A DNA stretch of 64,000 nucleotides from Chromobotia macracanthus (taxonomy: Eukaryota; Chordata; Actinopteri; Cypriniformes; Botiidae): positions 620,001 to 684,000 of the forward strand of contig JAZGTH010000125.1 in NCBI GenBank assembly GCA_036877525.1, read 5' to 3'. The stretch's first letter is position 1; every line of letters starts with the position of its first letter. The notes beneath the pieces were generated by a model, which saw only the letters and a program-made list of their open reading frames with translations, was not told the origin of the DNA and made no database searches. Positions 45,601 through 55,786 of the stretch are shown here, one piece after another. Made by a program: the position numbers and the translations under genes.

Positions 45601-46816
45601 GCAACCATTGTCTCAAAGGGGTCTGAAATATATTGACATGCAAACATTAACATTTACATTTCAATTAGTGTTACTAAATATTTAGGATTTTCACTCTGTG
45701 AAACAGGAAGTGATATACCCTTATATCTGTGGAAAATAATGAATTTAGATCTAGATCTGCAACACTGCACCACAGTTTGTCACAGTTAGTGCTTGTGAAG
45801 CAAAGCATAACCATTACTCTCCTGCACACTTCTACTACTTTATCTGGACAAAATTTCTACACGTAACTCATCCCGCATGGTTTGTCATAGACCCATGAAT
45901 GAGTCAAATTGACCGGCTTATTGCGGAGGGATGTGCTACGACTTTTATAAGCGATCAAGTGTTCTGTGTGTTTAGGGCACACTAAAAAGTGGGTAAAAAA
46001 TTCCATAGACTTAACATCAGGCTGATAGCTCCACATCAGAATGCTGTAAAGACTTCGGGGTGGGCTCACATTGCTCCAAAGGGCCAACTCCTAACAACTA
46101 TGATGTTCTGGTGTTGAGATATAGCTCATTTATGTTAGTTGTTAGGGTGCTTTAAATGGTTACTAGGGCATGGCTGGACAGTTTCCATGGTAATAATTAA
46201 AAACTACTTTGCAGTACGTGTCAAAAGAGGCCACCCACTTGCCGCTATGATGTACTGATGCCTCTAACCTTTTTAAATGAAGTCAATGGTGGGGTTGCTA
46301 GGGCATGGCAATGAAGTTAAAATGTCACCATGTGTTGCTGCTTTCTAAGCCGAGCGATATGACCCCACCCCCTCTGCGACGGATATTCGTCTCTACGATA
46401 TTCTGATGCGGAGCTATAAGGTCACAAAATTCAGTCCAATGTTTTGTTTATGAAATTTTCGCCCACTTTGTCGTACGCCCTAAAACATCGTACACCAATC
46501 GCTTAGTAAAGTCATAACACACCCCTTCAAAATAAGCCGGTCGATTAGACACCTCGTTTATGGGTCTACGACAAACCGTGCGGGATGAGTTGCGTACCTA
46601 AGTTTTGTCCAGAAAAAGAACAAAAAAGCAGAATAAGCATGCAGCAGAATAACAGTGATGCTTACTTCGCAAACACCACTCTTAACAACCTAAGACAATT
46701 ATCGCTTCCTTAGTCGACATCACCACGTTTATGTGTCTTACTTCAATTTTTTGAAAGTTCCTCCCTGCGGTATGACAACACTCCGACAGCGCGAATCTGA
46801 GCGCTGGCAGCAGCAT
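33899..46816 (-). CDS. COX15: COX15, mitochondrial heme A synthase
   Basis: Inner-membrane enzyme that oxidises the methyl group of heme O to give heme A for cytochrome c oxidase. Nine exons: 46816-46742, 45622-45444, 43523-43401, 43242-43056, 38985-38818, 38735-38654, 36018-35864, 34979-34866, 34030-33899. Phases agree throughout; the product is 404 aa ending '...ELRKVVK', close to the human length. Exon 1 gives an Arg-containing, amphipathic presequence (MLLPALRFALSE). Exon 2 carries 'VVGRWLLGCSGLVLGAVILGG' across the first span. Histidines in NHDMT / GHRMWGR (exon 4), AAHLGSA (exon 5), QFDHR (exon 7) and VTHQSG (exon 9) match the heme-binding positions of the COX15/CtaA family. No lesion seen. 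It is head-to-head with CUTC. Confidence 0.97.
34275..34825. mobile_element. Small TIR-bounded DNA element (MITE)
   Basis: Perfect 12-bp inverted ends AGGGGTTCTATT / AATAGAACCCCT enclose 551 bp without coding capacity, in COX15 intron 8. The right end lies only 41 bp from exon 8. The superfamily is not determined. Confidence 0.65.
35215..35350 (+). repeat. LINE C-terminal fragment
   Basis: A degenerate reading ('NGA..LVFLELKS.SHLSPMYTS') resembles the tail of fish LINE ORF2 proteins that precedes the 3'UTR. The sequence up to about 35770 probably belongs to the same fragment. It lies in COX15 intron 7. Confidence 0.4.
36450..36560 (+). repeat. tRNA-derived SINE, copy 1
   Basis: A pol III box A-like 'ggttagatggtagagc' and box B-like 'ggtcatgggttggattccc' are followed by 'tgtaagtcactgcgtctgccaaatgcataaatgtaatgta', the shared tail of a common fish SINE. 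It lies in COX15 intron 6. Confidence 0.8.
36668..37925 (+). repeat. LINE 3' end with C-terminal ORF fragment
   Basis: From 36668 the frame reads 'LQLVQNAAARRLT...LHWLPVKYCIHFKILL.TYKALNG', and continues as an open stretch at 36819-37085 ('PRKSKTSKGGRYFFYLAPKLWNDLP'). This is the usual end of an L2/CR1-like ORF2. It is followed by a 3'UTR and the tail 'gtaaagcggctttgagacaatgcca...aataaagttgaattc'. It lies in COX15 intron 6. It is the best preserved of four related tails in the window. Confidence 0.72.
37182..37204. repeat. (CT)n microsatellite
   Basis: About 11 CT units inside the LINE 3'UTR. Confidence 0.9.
38040..38380 (-). repeat. Dispersed repeat family X, copy 3 (inverted)
   Basis: 'ctgcatgcaccctcaggccatgcctatgatg' and 'gatacaccaaagaaatgcca' are reverse complements of the family X words at 730-840. 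It lies in COX15 intron 6, near exon 6. Confidence 0.55.
38986..41860. other. COX15 intron 4 (part): old DNA-element debris
   Basis: No coding content. Bases 39750-40010 end in 'gtgaattttgcatattatgtcccttt', a sequence typical of fish MITE ends. Bases 40220-40620 contain CpG-bearing repeat with inverted words ('cagatccgatct', 'gatatcggatatg'). Bases 41640-41860 are simple-word repeats of 'taacatg/gcatgat'. Families are not determined. Confidence 0.35.
41870..42245 (+). repeat. Long-TIR foldback family, one arm with interior
   Basis: 'ccgaacgatatgagcccaccccc', 'ttctgatgcggagctataacgtcac', 'gcccactttttcgtacgc' and 'caatcgctta.aaagt' align with 46345-46520. The interior 'aagtcaatgg.gtggttgcta' also matches 46280-46305. 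Only the right side is kept. It lies in COX15 intron 4. Confidence 0.65.
43913..44581 (+). repeat. Candidate solo LTR
   Basis: 669 bp that begins TGTTATG and ends GTAACA (inverted TGTTA/TAACA ends). Inside are a TATA-like 'catatttaaactc' near 44015, 30 bp before a G/T-rich start region, and an 'AATAAA' near 44417. This is a U3-R-U5 arrangement. I could not find a target-site duplication. It lies in COX15 intron 2. Confidence 0.45.
45785..46690. mobile_element. Foldback DNA element with about 300-bp terminal inverted repeats
   Basis: The left arm (about 45785-46085) and right arm (about 46340-46690) are inverted copies. Examples are 'tctggacaaaat', 'cgtaactcatcccgca.ggtttgtc.tagaccca', 'gaccggcttatt', 'aagcgat' and 'agctcc.catcagaat'. 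They enclose about 250 bp containing repeated 'gctagggcatggc'. No transposase. It lies in COX15 intron 1, 60 bp from exon 1. Related fragments are at 7195-7340 and 41870-42245. Confidence 0.75.
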
Positions 46817-47590
46817 GATCTCGATCCGTATATAATGATATAACGATATTACAACTCAAACATGCGCCACTGTGACCATACTACGTCACGCGGCCAGCGA
46901 CGGCGAATATTTTTTACGTAGTCCTCTTGAGAGATCATTGGATGAAAATGCCATTAGTTACTCGAGGACCAATCATAAGCGAGAAGTCATCGGTCAAACG
47001 ACTCTTTTCTAGAGTCGATTAGATAGAACCTGTGATTTACTGTTTTAAAGCGCTCGAATCACTGAGAGCTGGGGGCACCTGCTGGTGTAACGCTGATAAA
47101 TGTGAAGGCGAGACTCGATGCAAAGCGTCTTCTTGAGATGTGAACTTGTTTCGACCTCATACTGACCGTCACTACGGTCCAAATAGGATAACAAACCAAT
47201 AATAACCCAATGATAACATCAGTTAACCTTAGATAATAACCATGGCTGAAACCCTTATGTAAATGTTAGGATTTATAAGTATTATGGGTTCAAGCGCGTA
47301 GTGCTGAGACCCTGTTTTAATTAAGATTTTTATTAGGGGTTAAAGCGTGAAGACCATTATCCCAGATAGCAAACTGACGTCGATTCTACGTCTATTTTTA
47401 GTTGTTAAGGTCAGCATCAATCATTAACCAATTATCAATGTTTAATCAACATTTTTAGTTGTTAAGGTCAGCATCAATCATCAACAAATTATCAATGTTT
47501 AATCAACATTCAGTACTTGGTCGGTTCATCAGAACGTTTAAAGGTTGAAAATAAAATATCTTTTCAATGTTGAATTGAACATACCCGAAG
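46817..47590. promoter_or_regulatory. COX15/CUTC shared intergenic promoter region
   Basis: About 0.77 kb between the divergent genes. Bases 46780-47180 are clearly richer in CpG than the flanks (for example 'cacgcggccagcgacggcg' at 46887-46905), as expected for a housekeeping promoter. There is no TATA box at a sensible distance from either gene. Right of 47370 the sequence belongs to a TIR-bounded module. Confidence 0.65.
47395..47510. repeat. 57-bp tandem duplication
   Basis: 'atttttagttgttaaggtca' and the following bases to 'tttaatcaac' occur twice in a row, offset by 57 bp, with only a few differences. It lies inside the TIR-bounded module. Confidence 0.9.
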
Positions 47591-47608
47591 TTGGAGAAAT
47601 CGTAGTTC

Positions 47609-47620
47609 TGCGCATGCGCA
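47609..47620. promoter_or_regulatory. NRF-1 binding site
   Basis: TGCGCATGCGCA is a perfect palindromic match to the nuclear respiratory factor 1 consensus. It is followed by 'ccattttga', whose complement resembles a YY1 core. It is 48 bp upstream of the donor of the putative CUTC first exon. NRF-1 control would suit a promoter shared with COX15. Confidence 0.75.
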
Positions 47621-50600
47621 CCATTTTGAGTCTTGCTGGCTAGTGGTTGCTTGCTAATAAAGCTGAAGGTAAGTGAAACTTTTGTGTTCGTTGCTTTAAC
47701 ATTGTGCATACTTTTACACGTTTATTGTTTTATCACTTTAGAGTTGTGATGTTATTTTTAAGCTTTTGAAACAGCATTACTTGTATCATTATGTTTTAAT
47801 TTATCGTTCTGTTCGCGCTCGGTTTGTCTGTGAGGTTATATGCAGCAGGTAAACTCTGGGGTGAATAATAAAACCGTTTAAGCTGTTTAAAACGACAACA
47901 TACAGCATTGATCAACTGTACATTATTTCACGTTATAACGTGAACATTTCAACTGGAAATGAATCTCAAACATCTTTCTCAAAGGCTATCTGACGCTCGT
48001 GCTAGGCTGTGGTTTAAAGAAGCGCTGATAATTATGTTGGCTTGAGAGAGAAATTCTAGAAATACTGATTCTTTGTTTATCCTGTGTCAGTTTGCTATTT
48101 GGGATTGTACAGTCATGTGAAAAAAATTAGGACACCCTGTGAAAGCATGTGTATTTTGTAACTTTTTTTAATATATGGTTATTTGTCTCAATTTTAACAA
48201 TACATAGAGATTAAAGTAATATAACTAAACAATTAAAACTGAAGAAAGGTCTTTAAGATCTTCTGTTAATGTAATTCTACAAAAATGCCTATTTTAACTG
48301 AGGAAAAAGATAGGACACCCTATCCCCTAATAGCTAGTGTTACCTCTGGCTGAAATAACTGCAGTGAGATGCTTCTTGTAGCCATCTACTAGTCTCTGAC
48401 ATCGGTCTGAGGAAATTTTACCCCACTCCTCAATGCAGAAATTTTTCAGCTGTGAGATGTTTGAGGGGTTTCTTGCATGTACAGCCCTTTTTCAAGTCAC
48501 CCCACAGCATCTCAATGGGATCTGGACTTTGACTCGGCCATTCCAGGACTCTCCATTTCTGCCTTTTCAGCCAGTCCTTGGTTGATTTACTAGTATGTTT
48601 TGGGTCATTGTCATGTTGCATGGTCCAGTTCCGCTTCAGCTTTAATTTTCTGTCTTTGTCAACATTTTCTCTGGCAAATGTCAGTCTGGCTTTGATGTTT
48701 CTCTCAGAGAGCAAAGGTTTCCTTCTTGCACACCTCCCATGCAAGTTAAACTTGTGCAGTCTCTTTCTGATTGTAGAGGCATGCACTTTTACATGTTTTG
48801 AAAGCCCTCCACTTGTAGACGATCTTCCTGGCAGTGGAATGGCTGATTACAAAATCTTTTGAGATCTTTTAAAATCCCTTACCAGACTCATAGGATGCTA
48901 CCATTTTTTTTCTGAAGGCCTCTGACAGCTCTTTTGCTCTCACCATGGTACTCACTCTCACTTCAACAGTCAGGAGCACACCAAACTCTCCCTCCCTCCC
49001 TCCCTCCCTCTCTCTCTCTCTTTATATATATATATATATATATAAGTTATTAGTAGTTCTTAATAAATATGACTTGGTATCTTCATTTATAAGGTGTTAT
49101 GTGGTACATTCCTAGAGATATAGAAATCCTAGTGTGTCTCCATATGTAACTGTAGAATTGTACCCATTTTCATTGGTCAAAACACAAATGTGATGTTTTT
49201 TTCTATACAGTTGTTACTTACTGTATTTAAAGGGGAATGTCTAAAGGACAAATCATGTAGAAATCTTGCCATAATGTTATCACTGATATAATGTTTGATT
49301 AATTTTCTCTGTTGTGTCATTCAGATGTCAGATGGTTTTCTGATGGAGTCATGTGTGGACTCAGTTGAGTCAGCTTTAAATGCAGAAAGGGGAGGTACAA
49401 TTTTAAGCTTCTTTAGTATACTTAATATTAACTACAACTATAACCTTTTAAATCTGGCATATAAATAATGCATCTATATAGTCAGATTTGTGACACTGAG
49501 CATTGCAAATTGCAAAAATGTTTGTTGAATGGTTTGTAGCTATCATATGTTTTATCTGCAGGAGCTGGTCGTATTGAGCTCTGCTCTAACCTACTGGAGG
49601 GAGGAACAACGCCCAGCACAGGTCACTACACACACCCTGATACTAAAGAGAGAGTTCACCTTTGCTGTATATAGAAAGAAGAATCTCTGCGGCTTCTGAC
49701 GATATATTGAGGTCTTACGAAGTGAAACAATTGTCTGTGCTACACACTGAACATTATTTACAAAATTAATATTTATAATAGGGCATTCAGGCACTTAAAA
49801 AGGGGAAAACAGGTGTTAAACAATTAATTCTTTAATTTAATTCTACTTTAACAGCAATAAAAATCTTATATATAGCCTGTATGGGCTACAAGACTCCCCC
49901 CTCTTTCTTGCCTGCCTTAGCTTACCCACCCGTTTAGTAAACTACTTGCCGTAGTTGTATCGATTTAAAGCTGTTAAAAATTCTTCTGATCTGTATCGGA
50001 CGAATACAGAGAAGAATCAAGATTCTTGTTTATAAAGGTTTTTTTTCTAGGGTACATCATATGCTTTTCATTCAAGATTACTGTTTACAACTGCGCATGC
50101 GCACAAAATCTAATTTCAAATTCATGTTAAATGCTGCAACCTAGGGATAAACATTTCAAAGGTTGTTTATTGAAAATTGTAGATCTAAAGTAGACATTTT
50201 ATTATAACGGGATCATTTGAGCAGAGAGGACAGTCAGTGAGTTCATGCTGAAATGCATGAGACACACAGTGTGACAGCTTCAGCGATTATAATTGGATTG
50301 GAGTCTTCTAATCAGACTGTGAGATTTAATTATTTTGTATATCTGCCAGCTAGACACTGCGGCATGTAACTTCAATATGCAGGACCCTAAATAGAAAATA
50401 CAATATGGCAGAATATCTCAACACTACTATAGACACAAAGTGGAGAGGAAACCACACCAAATACAGACCTATGGCATTTATTTAAAAAAAAAATGCCATT
50501 GTGTGTAATCAACATACAATCAGATGTGCTTCTTCAAATACGTAAACATTTATCAATTTTGATGAACAGGCCAAAGAAAAGCCTGTTGGTCAGAAATAAG

Positions 50601-53600
50601 AGAAATTGATGATTAAATCAATTAAAGTGATCACTTACACTGAATGTCAACTTAATGTCAACCAGTATTTCTCAGCAACCAGCCGAAGTATGGCTGAAGA
50701 TGAAGCTCCTTCTGTGGTCTTCATGTTTTCAGGTGTTTTGTCCTGCCTTCAGGTCTTTTGCAGGTGGTCAAAGAGAACGTGCAGATCCCAGTGCATGTCA
50801 TGATTCGACCCCGCGGTGGAGATTTCCTTTACTCAGACTGGGAGGTCGAAGTGATAAAGAGAGACATTGAACAGATGAAGAATCACAGGGCAGATGGGCT
50901 AGTATTTGGAGCCCTGACAGAAAATGGACGTGTGGATGCTGAGCTCTGCATGGAACTTCTGGGTAAAATCTGCATGCTGTTTTCTGTTTCTTTTAATACA
51001 TGCTCTTGGTCTTATAGTAAACGTTAATAGTGCATGGTTTTCCAACAGAAAGTAAGGGTGTAATGATTACTACATTCCTTCCCAGTCTAGGGGTAGGAAA
51101 AAGTAGTAAAGAAAATGGTGGAAAAAGGAGGAAGAGTTCTCTAACCTACACACAACCATTGTTATTGCCTTAACAGAATGTAATTTATTAACCAAAGGAG
51201 ACATACAGAACTTCAGGAGAGGTTAGAGCCAACATAATAAAAACATTTACTAACTATTGAAAACAATCTGCATAAACTAACAAGGGCTTGAAAAGAAAAC
51301 TAGGGCTTGGCCTTTAATTTCTGTTATTAAATACTACTACTAATACTACTGTGGTTGTCCGGTGATAAAGGACTATCTCCAAATGTGGTTGTTTTGAGTG
51401 TTTGTGAGAAACAAAGATAAACTGTATCTAAGGTTGTTAATCATTGCTCAATACTTAAATGCACATTAACATTAATACAGCAGATTAGTAAAACACACAA
51501 AAGGACTGGGGGTCTGAAGACAAGAGATTAAAAACAATATTGTTAACAGACCCTAGTTCAATGCAGCCTTGCTGTGTCTCCCTCCTACAGTGACAAGAAA
51601 TATGAGTGAACCAAACATGTTCTATGGGTACACTGATAATGTAGTTACGTTTTAATGTGAAGTGAAGTTGCAGGATATCAAACACTGTGTAGAAGGGGAC
51701 ATTAACTCCCAGATTTAAAATACAGATGATAAAATGTAACCTCTGTTACCTGATGGAGGGAATGAGATGTGTTGATGTTCTTGAACTCTATGTGCGGTCC
51801 AGGATTGTAAATACGCAAAGCACGTACTTAAAACAGCAGGGATAGGGCTGGGTCCTCTGAATGTGGGAAGTGCCGCTAGTTCACCACTTGGTCCCTGAAA
51901 GGAGTTGGACATGTAGCCTGGAAAAGGCCTAAGAATAATGTGAGTGCCTGCAGATCCCCAAGCCTCTTGAAAGTAGTGAGTGCGGTCAGGAGAACCTTCT
52001 GAGAGAGGGCACTAAGCTCTGCTGACTCTGAAGGCTCAAAGGGTGGACTCCTAAGGGATGTAAGGACCAAGGAGAGAGCCCAAGAGGAACTCCTGTTAAA
52101 GCCGGGAATGGATAACTTGTCCTCATCCAAGTCCCGGTGACAGTGAGGCCACAGTAGAGTGGTCCACACATCTTTTCCGGAAACTCAATCGGATGGACGA
52201 GTGTGTTGGGCAATGGATGTCCTGTGGGGTCTCGCCTGGCAGAAATTCATCCATTGTTTACCCCAAATCCCCTTCGGGGCTTGCTGATTCTCCCTAGTGT
52301 GCAGTCGCAACAGGAGTAGTGCAGGGCATGTTCACACAGTGAGAACATGAATCCAGAGATTGTGGTACCTCTCTCTCTCTCTTGTCTTTAAAAATAATTT
52401 TAAAATGTAATTTTGTGCATCTCTAATTCCAATTTTGGACTTGAGTACTGCCAAATGTTTTTCTTTTTCTCTACAGCAGCTTCTCGGCCTCTACCAGTTA
52501 CATTTCACAGAGGTAAAGTGAATAAAATTCACCCTTATTGAATATTTTGATTTATTTCTAGTAAATAACTAGAAACCTGTGACAAGTCACTTTCTTAAAT
52601 GATTGTGACGCGAAAACTGGTTCTTCTTTAAAAATTAGAAATGGTAAGCGAACATGCAACATTATCATATACCCAGAACAGAAGCTCATCTGTGCTGCAT
52701 TTATGTGACTGGATGGCTATGTTTAGAAAAAGTGACATGAAACGCAATGCAATTTAATAATTTGCTGCAACACCTCACTTTTGCTCTCTACATCAGGAAA
52801 TACAGCCACTCCACTTACAGAAACCATACACATTTCTCGTAATTTCTGTATGCTAAGAACTGTTTCTCAGTTCTCAGCCCTATTAATGGAATCATTGTGA
52901 AACTGGAATCGTTAGGCAGACTCAGAACCAGAATATGAAAATTATCCCAAACTTTCAAAATTTCTAAAATTTAGACACTACATTTTTTTTTTTTTTTGCA
53001 GCATTCGATATGGTCCATGATCCATTGGTTGCCTTAGAAGCTCTGGTCTCCCTGGGCTTTGAGAGGATTTTGACCAGTGGTTGTGACAGCTCTGCACTGG
53101 AAGGTTTACCTGTAATTAAACGACTAGTGGAACAGGTCAGAATCTATTTCTTATAAATTTATTACAGGGTAGAATTTTATAAAACGGTTTAGTTACAGTA
53201 TAGAAAGTTCCCAGGTGCTTGTAGGTCAAAGCATTAGATGGTGCTTTAGGACATCATTACAGAAGCTGTTTCAGAACATAGAATAATTTCTTACCCATGT
53301 TGTTTTGTTCAAATCCAAATAGGATTAATTTAATGCTGCCTACATTTAAAAATACCAGAGTCTATTGTGATAAGCACTGTAAAAAAAGGTTCCAAGTATA
53401 CATGTCTTAAATACTGGAACTAGTCAAAGGCTGAGAAGAGGCACCCATGGGCTTCTGGACTTCACAAGGGATAAACTTTTGAATGTATCAGATGGCTTTC
53501 TAGCACCCTGAAACCTGTCAATGGCAATATTAACCATGTAGCTGAACAGACTCGGAGGCATCTTGGGAACAACCAGGGAAAACGCCTTCTCCCTATCTTT

Positions 53601-55786
53601 GATCCCTGAGAGGTTGATCCACATGTCTCTTTGTGGCAACGATGGAGCCATAGAATGGCTAATGGCATGGGCCATCTGACTGGTATCTCAGGAAAAACAA
53701 ATCAGTGGCTCTGCAAAGCTCTTTTACCACATCAGGCTCAACTTGCCAGTGTCCAGGTTTTTGAGGAGGTAAGCCTGGAAAAGCCCACAAGACTGCCATA
53801 ATATGCAGGGCTCCACCAGCCTTACCTGCTGCTAGATGGGCTTGCCTTCCAAACCCTATAGAGTAACATCTGGGTTAGATGACAAGGCCTTAAGGATGAG
53901 GCAGATGATAGGGAGAGATAGTTAGCCAACATCTCTTCAACCTTCAGCAATGCCCCATACCTATGCTTAAAACAATCCCACAATTGTTCAAATGTCTGAT
54001 GTCATGGAACTTAAAATACGGGCTGAAAAAGGGTTCCTCAACGATCTTGCAACATCAGTGTAAATCAGAGTTTAGTTGTTTCCTTAAAGGAAATTGTAAA
54101 GCATTTTATGATTGTTTTAAGAAAATGCTAGAAGTGAGAATTAATAAAAATATTTCCACCCCAAAGTCCAATTACTAAAATATAGAGTTCCTGTAGGTCA
54201 ATTTGTAGAGCATTGCGTTAACATCGCGAAGGTTGTGGATTTGCTTCCCAGAGGAACACATACAAATTGTATACCTTAAATGCACAGTAAGCCGCCTTGG
54301 ATAATAGCATCTGCCAAATGTGTAAATGTAATGTAACTTACATTTATGTAATGTAACTGTTTGCCAATGAGGAACCATTTTGGTCCCAACAGCATGTGAT
54401 TGGTCAAACTCATCATGCACAAACCCACAAGTAATTAAATAAAAACGTCAAACTAAAAAAATAGCAAGCATAACATTGTTGCTTAACTATTGTTGCTGTT
54501 GCTTATCATGTGCAGAACAACATTATTATAAAAATGTTCAACACTATACATTATACTGTGATATTATTGTAAAGCTGCTTTGAAACAATGTGCATTTTGA
54601 AACGAGCTGCAGACATGAAACTAACTTTGCATTGAAACCCCTGTGGCAAAGGTTGCAGTTCTTCTAAAAAATTGGCGTTCAAGACATCTCATCTTTGGCA
54701 AGTTCTAGAAAGCAGCGATAAATTTCATGATTTTTTTTAAGCATGTTAAGGAGTTTCGAATGCATCTGTATATAGTTTTAAATTCTGACATGTTACCATG
54801 GCAGCATTATTTATCACAATTTTTTTTCTCTAATGTCTCTACATTATTTTGGGGACTGGGATAAATATAAGTGGACCATTCTAAATTCTATTTTAAGTGC
54901 CACACTTCCCACTGCCTGTTGGTGGTACTATGACGTGACTCACAATAGACATCTATGTCATCAATCCCCATTATGTAACATACAGCTCAAGTTTTGATTG
55001 AAATCAGTCAATGCACCCAGAAGATATGAGCATGTTTCCCATTTTCCTTTTTTTTAAATAAATGTATTGCCTTACCATGGCAACACCGTTTTAGATATCA
55101 AAAATCCATTTGCAATTTTGCATCTTCAGATTCAAGGCATATGTTCATCAACTTTGGTGACAATCACATAAATTACTATTCTCCTGAAGCATTACAATTA
55201 TGATGTTGTTGTTGTTGTTATTATTGGGGTGTGGTACCTCCCACATTGAGAAACACTTTATCACAATCTAAGTCAAGTTTCAGTTGGTAAAGGCCTATAC
55301 TGAATTATAATAACAAAGTTGTCTTTACATTAACAGGCAAAAGGCAGAATAGTCATAATGCCAGGTATGTTTCATAAACATTAGGCGAAATTCCAAAAGA
55401 GATTCATTAGTCCTTTAAGTGACAGTTTTTACCAGAGGTTCTATATAGTTGTGTTTCTGTTGAGCAGGGGGTGGAATCAATGAACGGAACCTTCAGAGGA
55501 TTCTTGAAGGTTCTGGGGCTCAGGAGTTCCACTGTTCTGCTCGCTCCAGTAAGGATTCCACTATGAAATATAGGTGAGCTACAGTGGCAAAGCTGAAATA
55601 AATACTTATACTGAATATTTACTATTTAAGGGCTGGAGTTTTAATAAATGTCTGCTTTTATGGTTTCTTTACAGAAATTCAAACGTGAATATGGGTGGCT
55701 CTCTTACTGTACCAGAATATTCAGTAAAAGTGGTCGACGTGACTAGAGTGCGTACACTCAACGCCATTGCGAAGAACATACTCTAA
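47609..55786 (+). CDS. CUTC: CUTC, copper-homeostasis TIM-barrel protein
   Basis: Cytosolic and nuclear copper-binding TIM-barrel protein of the CutC family; its exact chemistry is unsettled. Coding exons: 49325-49394, 49562-49621, 50753-50962, 52477-52512, 53002-53135, 55337-55364, 55468-55573, 55675-55786. All phases agree; the product is 251 aa, about 20 shorter than human CUTC because it starts at the Met just after an acceptor (49324). A 5'UTR exon probably ends at 47668 (AAG|GTAAGT); it contains only a short upstream frame ending in TAG, so the CDS start is 49325. Family landmarks: ESCVDSVESALNAERGGAGR (barrel start), VMIRPRGGDFLYSD (about 59-72), ADGLVFGALTENG, PVTFHRAFDM, LTSGCDSSALEGLP, IVIMPGGGIN and EFHCSARS. 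No lesion seen. Transcribed away from COX15. Confidence 0.95.
48108..48987 (-). mobile_element. Tc1 transposon copy 3, internally deleted
   Basis: A second Tc1 family. The downstream end begins 'acagtcatgtgaaaaaaattaggacaccc', with an inner 'gataggacaccct' at about 48309. On the minus strand the transposase starts at 48957 ('MVRAKELSEAFRKKM') and later reads 'HASTIRKRLHKFNLHGRCAR'. It then jumps from 'ARENVDKD' to 'RNWTMQHDNDPKHTSK', which deletes the first catalytic Asp region. The upstream terminal repeat is lost in a microsatellite. It is therefore non-autonomous and incomplete. It lies in CUTC intron 1. Confidence 0.85.
48988..49043. repeat. Compound microsatellite (CTCC)n(CT)n(TA)n
   Basis: A pyrimidine tract (48988-49021) is followed by a TA run. 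It replaces the missing end of Tc1 copy 3. Confidence 0.9.
50092..50103. promoter_or_regulatory. Second perfect NRF-1-type palindrome in CUTC
   Basis: TGCGCATGCGCA again, within CUTC intron 3 (between the exons at 49621 and 50753). Flanks are A/T-rich and no start site is obvious, so function is doubtful. It could mark an internal promoter or a repeat-borne site. Confidence 0.4.
51710..52260 (-). pseudogene. DIRS-type tyrosine-recombinase fragment
   Basis: The minus-strand reading from about 52170 contains 'PPFEPSESAELSALSQKVLL', directly followed by 'TALTTFKRLGDLQALTLF'. The 'KRxGDLQAL' word is characteristic of the tyrosine recombinase of DIRS retroelements; the same region in the element at 59 kb ends 'LQALSVS'. 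Frames shift several times. It lies in CUTC intron 4. Confidence 0.6.
53420..53960 (-). pseudogene. DIRS-type gag-like fragment
   Basis: The minus-strand frame at 53675-53424 reads 'QRDMWINLSGIKDREKAF' and 'IDRFQGARKPSDTFKS', which resembles the gag-like part of fish DIRS elements ('LWLNL...DRF..ARK' pattern). The region continues, degenerate, to about 53960. It lies in CUTC intron 6, on the same strand as the recombinase fragment at 51.7-52.3 kb. Confidence 0.45.
54185..54338 (+). repeat. tRNA-derived SINE, copy 2
   Basis: 'gtaggtcaatttgtagagcattgcgttaacatcgcgaaggttgtggatttgcttccca' carries diverged A and B boxes. The tail 'gccttggataatagcatctgccaaatgtgtaaatgtaatgta' matches copy 1 at 36520-36560. 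It lies in CUTC intron 6. Confidence 0.82.

Larger units (their letters stand above)
47369..48105. mobile_element. TIR-bounded module containing the putative CUTC first exon
   Basis: Left end TCCCAGATAGCAAACTGAC (from about 47369) and right end complementary to TCCCAAATAGCAAACTGAC (to about 48105) form 19-bp inverted repeats with one mismatch. Between them lie a 57-bp tandem duplication, a perfect NRF-1 site and a strong splice donor. No transposase. It is probably a non-autonomous DNA transposon. Tc1 copy 3 starts within a few bases of its right end. Confidence 0.55.
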
